Source: Flavimobilis soli
GTDB taxonomy: Bacteria; Actinomycetota; Actinomycetes; Actinomycetales; Cellulomonadaceae
Direction: 5' to 3'
DNA length: 64,000 nucleotides
Assembly: GCF_002564025.1 (NCBI RefSeq)
Contig: NZ_PDJH01000001.1
Location: forward strand, 2,046,001 to 2,110,000
Shown here: one piece after another, positions 63,401-64,000 of the stretch
Numbering within the stretch: the first letter of the stretch is position 1
How the letters are laid out: each line of letters begins with the position of its first letter
Made by a program: the position numbers and the translations under genes
The notes under the pieces: generated by a model
The model's input: the letters and a program-made list of their open reading frames with translations, nothing else
Databases searched by the model: none
Told to the model about the DNA's origin: nothing

Positions 63401-64000
63401 CGACGGCTCCTTCGGGTGGGTGGACCGAGATGGTCAGGTGGCGCACGTCGTCCCGCTCCCAGGCGACGAGCATGCGGGCGACGTCGGCCGACGGCGGCGC
63501 GAGCACGATCCCGCAGTCGCCCCCGCCGGCGCCCGAGGGCTTGCCGGCGGCGCCTGCCTCCTCGGCAGCGTCGCACAGCGCCGCGAGCCGCGCCGTCTCG
63601 AGGTCTAGCCCGGCCTGCGTCCCGAGCCCCTGCAGGAGAGCGCGGGCGCCGCGGATCGCGTCGAGGACGGCCGCGTCGTCGTGCTCCTGGAGGCCGCGGA
63701 CGAGCTCGTCGACGTGCTCGCGGCTGGCGGCGACGAACGCCGCCATGTCGACGTCCCCGGTCGCCTGCTTGGCCTTGACGACGTCGACGAATCGGGTGGT
63801 CGAGGCGGGGGAGCCGGTCCAGCCGACGAGCAGCTGGAGGTCCTCGGGCGGGGTGAGGCGGGTGACGGACAGGCCGTCCCAACAGTCGGCGTCGAGCAGG
63901 TCCGCCGGGTCGTGGCGGCGCAGCTCGTCGATGAGGGCCGCGCGGTCGGGGGCGCTGTAGCGGATCCAGCCGCCGAAGCAGCTCGCCGCGAGGTCGCCGC
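63390..64000 (-). CDS. mvaK2: phosphomevalonate kinase, C-terminal part (cut by window edge)
   Basis: The frame is open to the window edge, showing the last 200 or so residues of a GHMP kinase. CFGGWIRYSAPDRAALIDEL, LVGWTGSPASTTRFVDVV and the C-terminal glycine-rich AGKPSGAGGGDCGIVLA are typical of phosphomevalonate kinase. The N-terminus, and presumably mvaK1 and mvaD, lie beyond the edge. Confidence 0.88.
   Translation of the reverse strand, partial: GDLAASCFGGWIRYSAPDRAALIDELRRHDPADLLDADCWDGLSVTRLTPPEDLQLLVGWTGSPASTTRFVDVVKAKQATGDVDMAAFVAASREHVDELVRGLQEHDDAAVLDAIRGARALLQGLGTQAGLDLETARLAALCDAAEEAGAAGKPSGAGGGDCGIVLAPPSADVARMLVAWERDDVRHLTISVHPPEGAVDDE

Overview
The window is a chromosomal segment of a high-GC actinobacterium. 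The best fit is the Micrococcales (Cellulomonadaceae, Sanguibacteraceae or Promicromonosporaceae type). Pointers are the purF-purM-DUF3073-bldC gene order, DUF2510 and Holin-X proteins, a nitrate operon with an NnaR-type HemD regulator, a secreted GH6 glycanase, a chemoreceptor and a mevalonate operon. Genus cannot be fixed from sequence alone. There is no rRNA, prophage or CRISPR array.

Layout. 0-6.7 kb: small membrane or secreted proteins, a ThiD/PdxK kinase, a DapA-family aldolase and a LysE exporter. 6.9-9.3 kb: purL. 9.6-22.7 kb: a complete nitrate-assimilation cluster (nitrate transporter, Mo nitrate reductase, its FAD/BFD electron-transfer partner, nirB, nirD, SUMT, HemD-type regulator), split by a solitary AbiEi-like gene lying among inverted repeats. 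22.9-25.7 kb: mutarotase, OsmC, SolA-like oxidase. 25.9-32.1 kb (minus): a sulfonate or organosulfur uptake and desulfurization operon. 32.6-38.2 kb: glutamate dehydrogenase, GH6 glycanase, RNB ribonuclease, acetyltransferase, SCP2-like protein. 38.2-38.7 kb: seven 72-bp hairpin repeats. 38.7-42.5 kb (minus): sulfate ABC transporter. 42.8-46.3 kb: purF, purM, DUF3073, bldC. 46.5-47.8 kb: envelope-stress type membrane proteins and three tRNA genes (Phe, Asp, Glu). 47.9-56.4 kb: metallopeptidase, galE, MFS carrier, hydrolase, GDPD, DUF3592, chemoreceptor, flavin monooxygenase. 56.7-60.0 kb: a lower-GC island with a secreted C39-like protein whose frame breaks at a run of eight G, a membrane-anchored putative beta-propeller protein, and a 3'-truncated ISL3 transposase. 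60.1-64 kb (minus): mevalonate operon, cut by the window edge.

The genes form an N/S assimilation neighbourhood. Nitrate is imported, reduced to nitrite and then ammonium (siroheme made by the co-transcribed SUMT), and ammonium can be fixed by GdhA. Sulfur comes from sulfate or organosulfur compounds. Putative GlnR half-site pairs lie before the nitrate transporter and nirB. Three unrelated families of intergenic inverted repeats occur. One lies just outside both ends of the nitrate cluster, one sits at the 3' ends of both sulfur operons, and one surrounds the AbiEi-like gene that splits the nitrate cluster. The most unusual items are the poly-G frame break, the low-GC two-gene secreted system beside it, the repeat families, and the low-complexity inserts in the nitrate-reductase partner protein.
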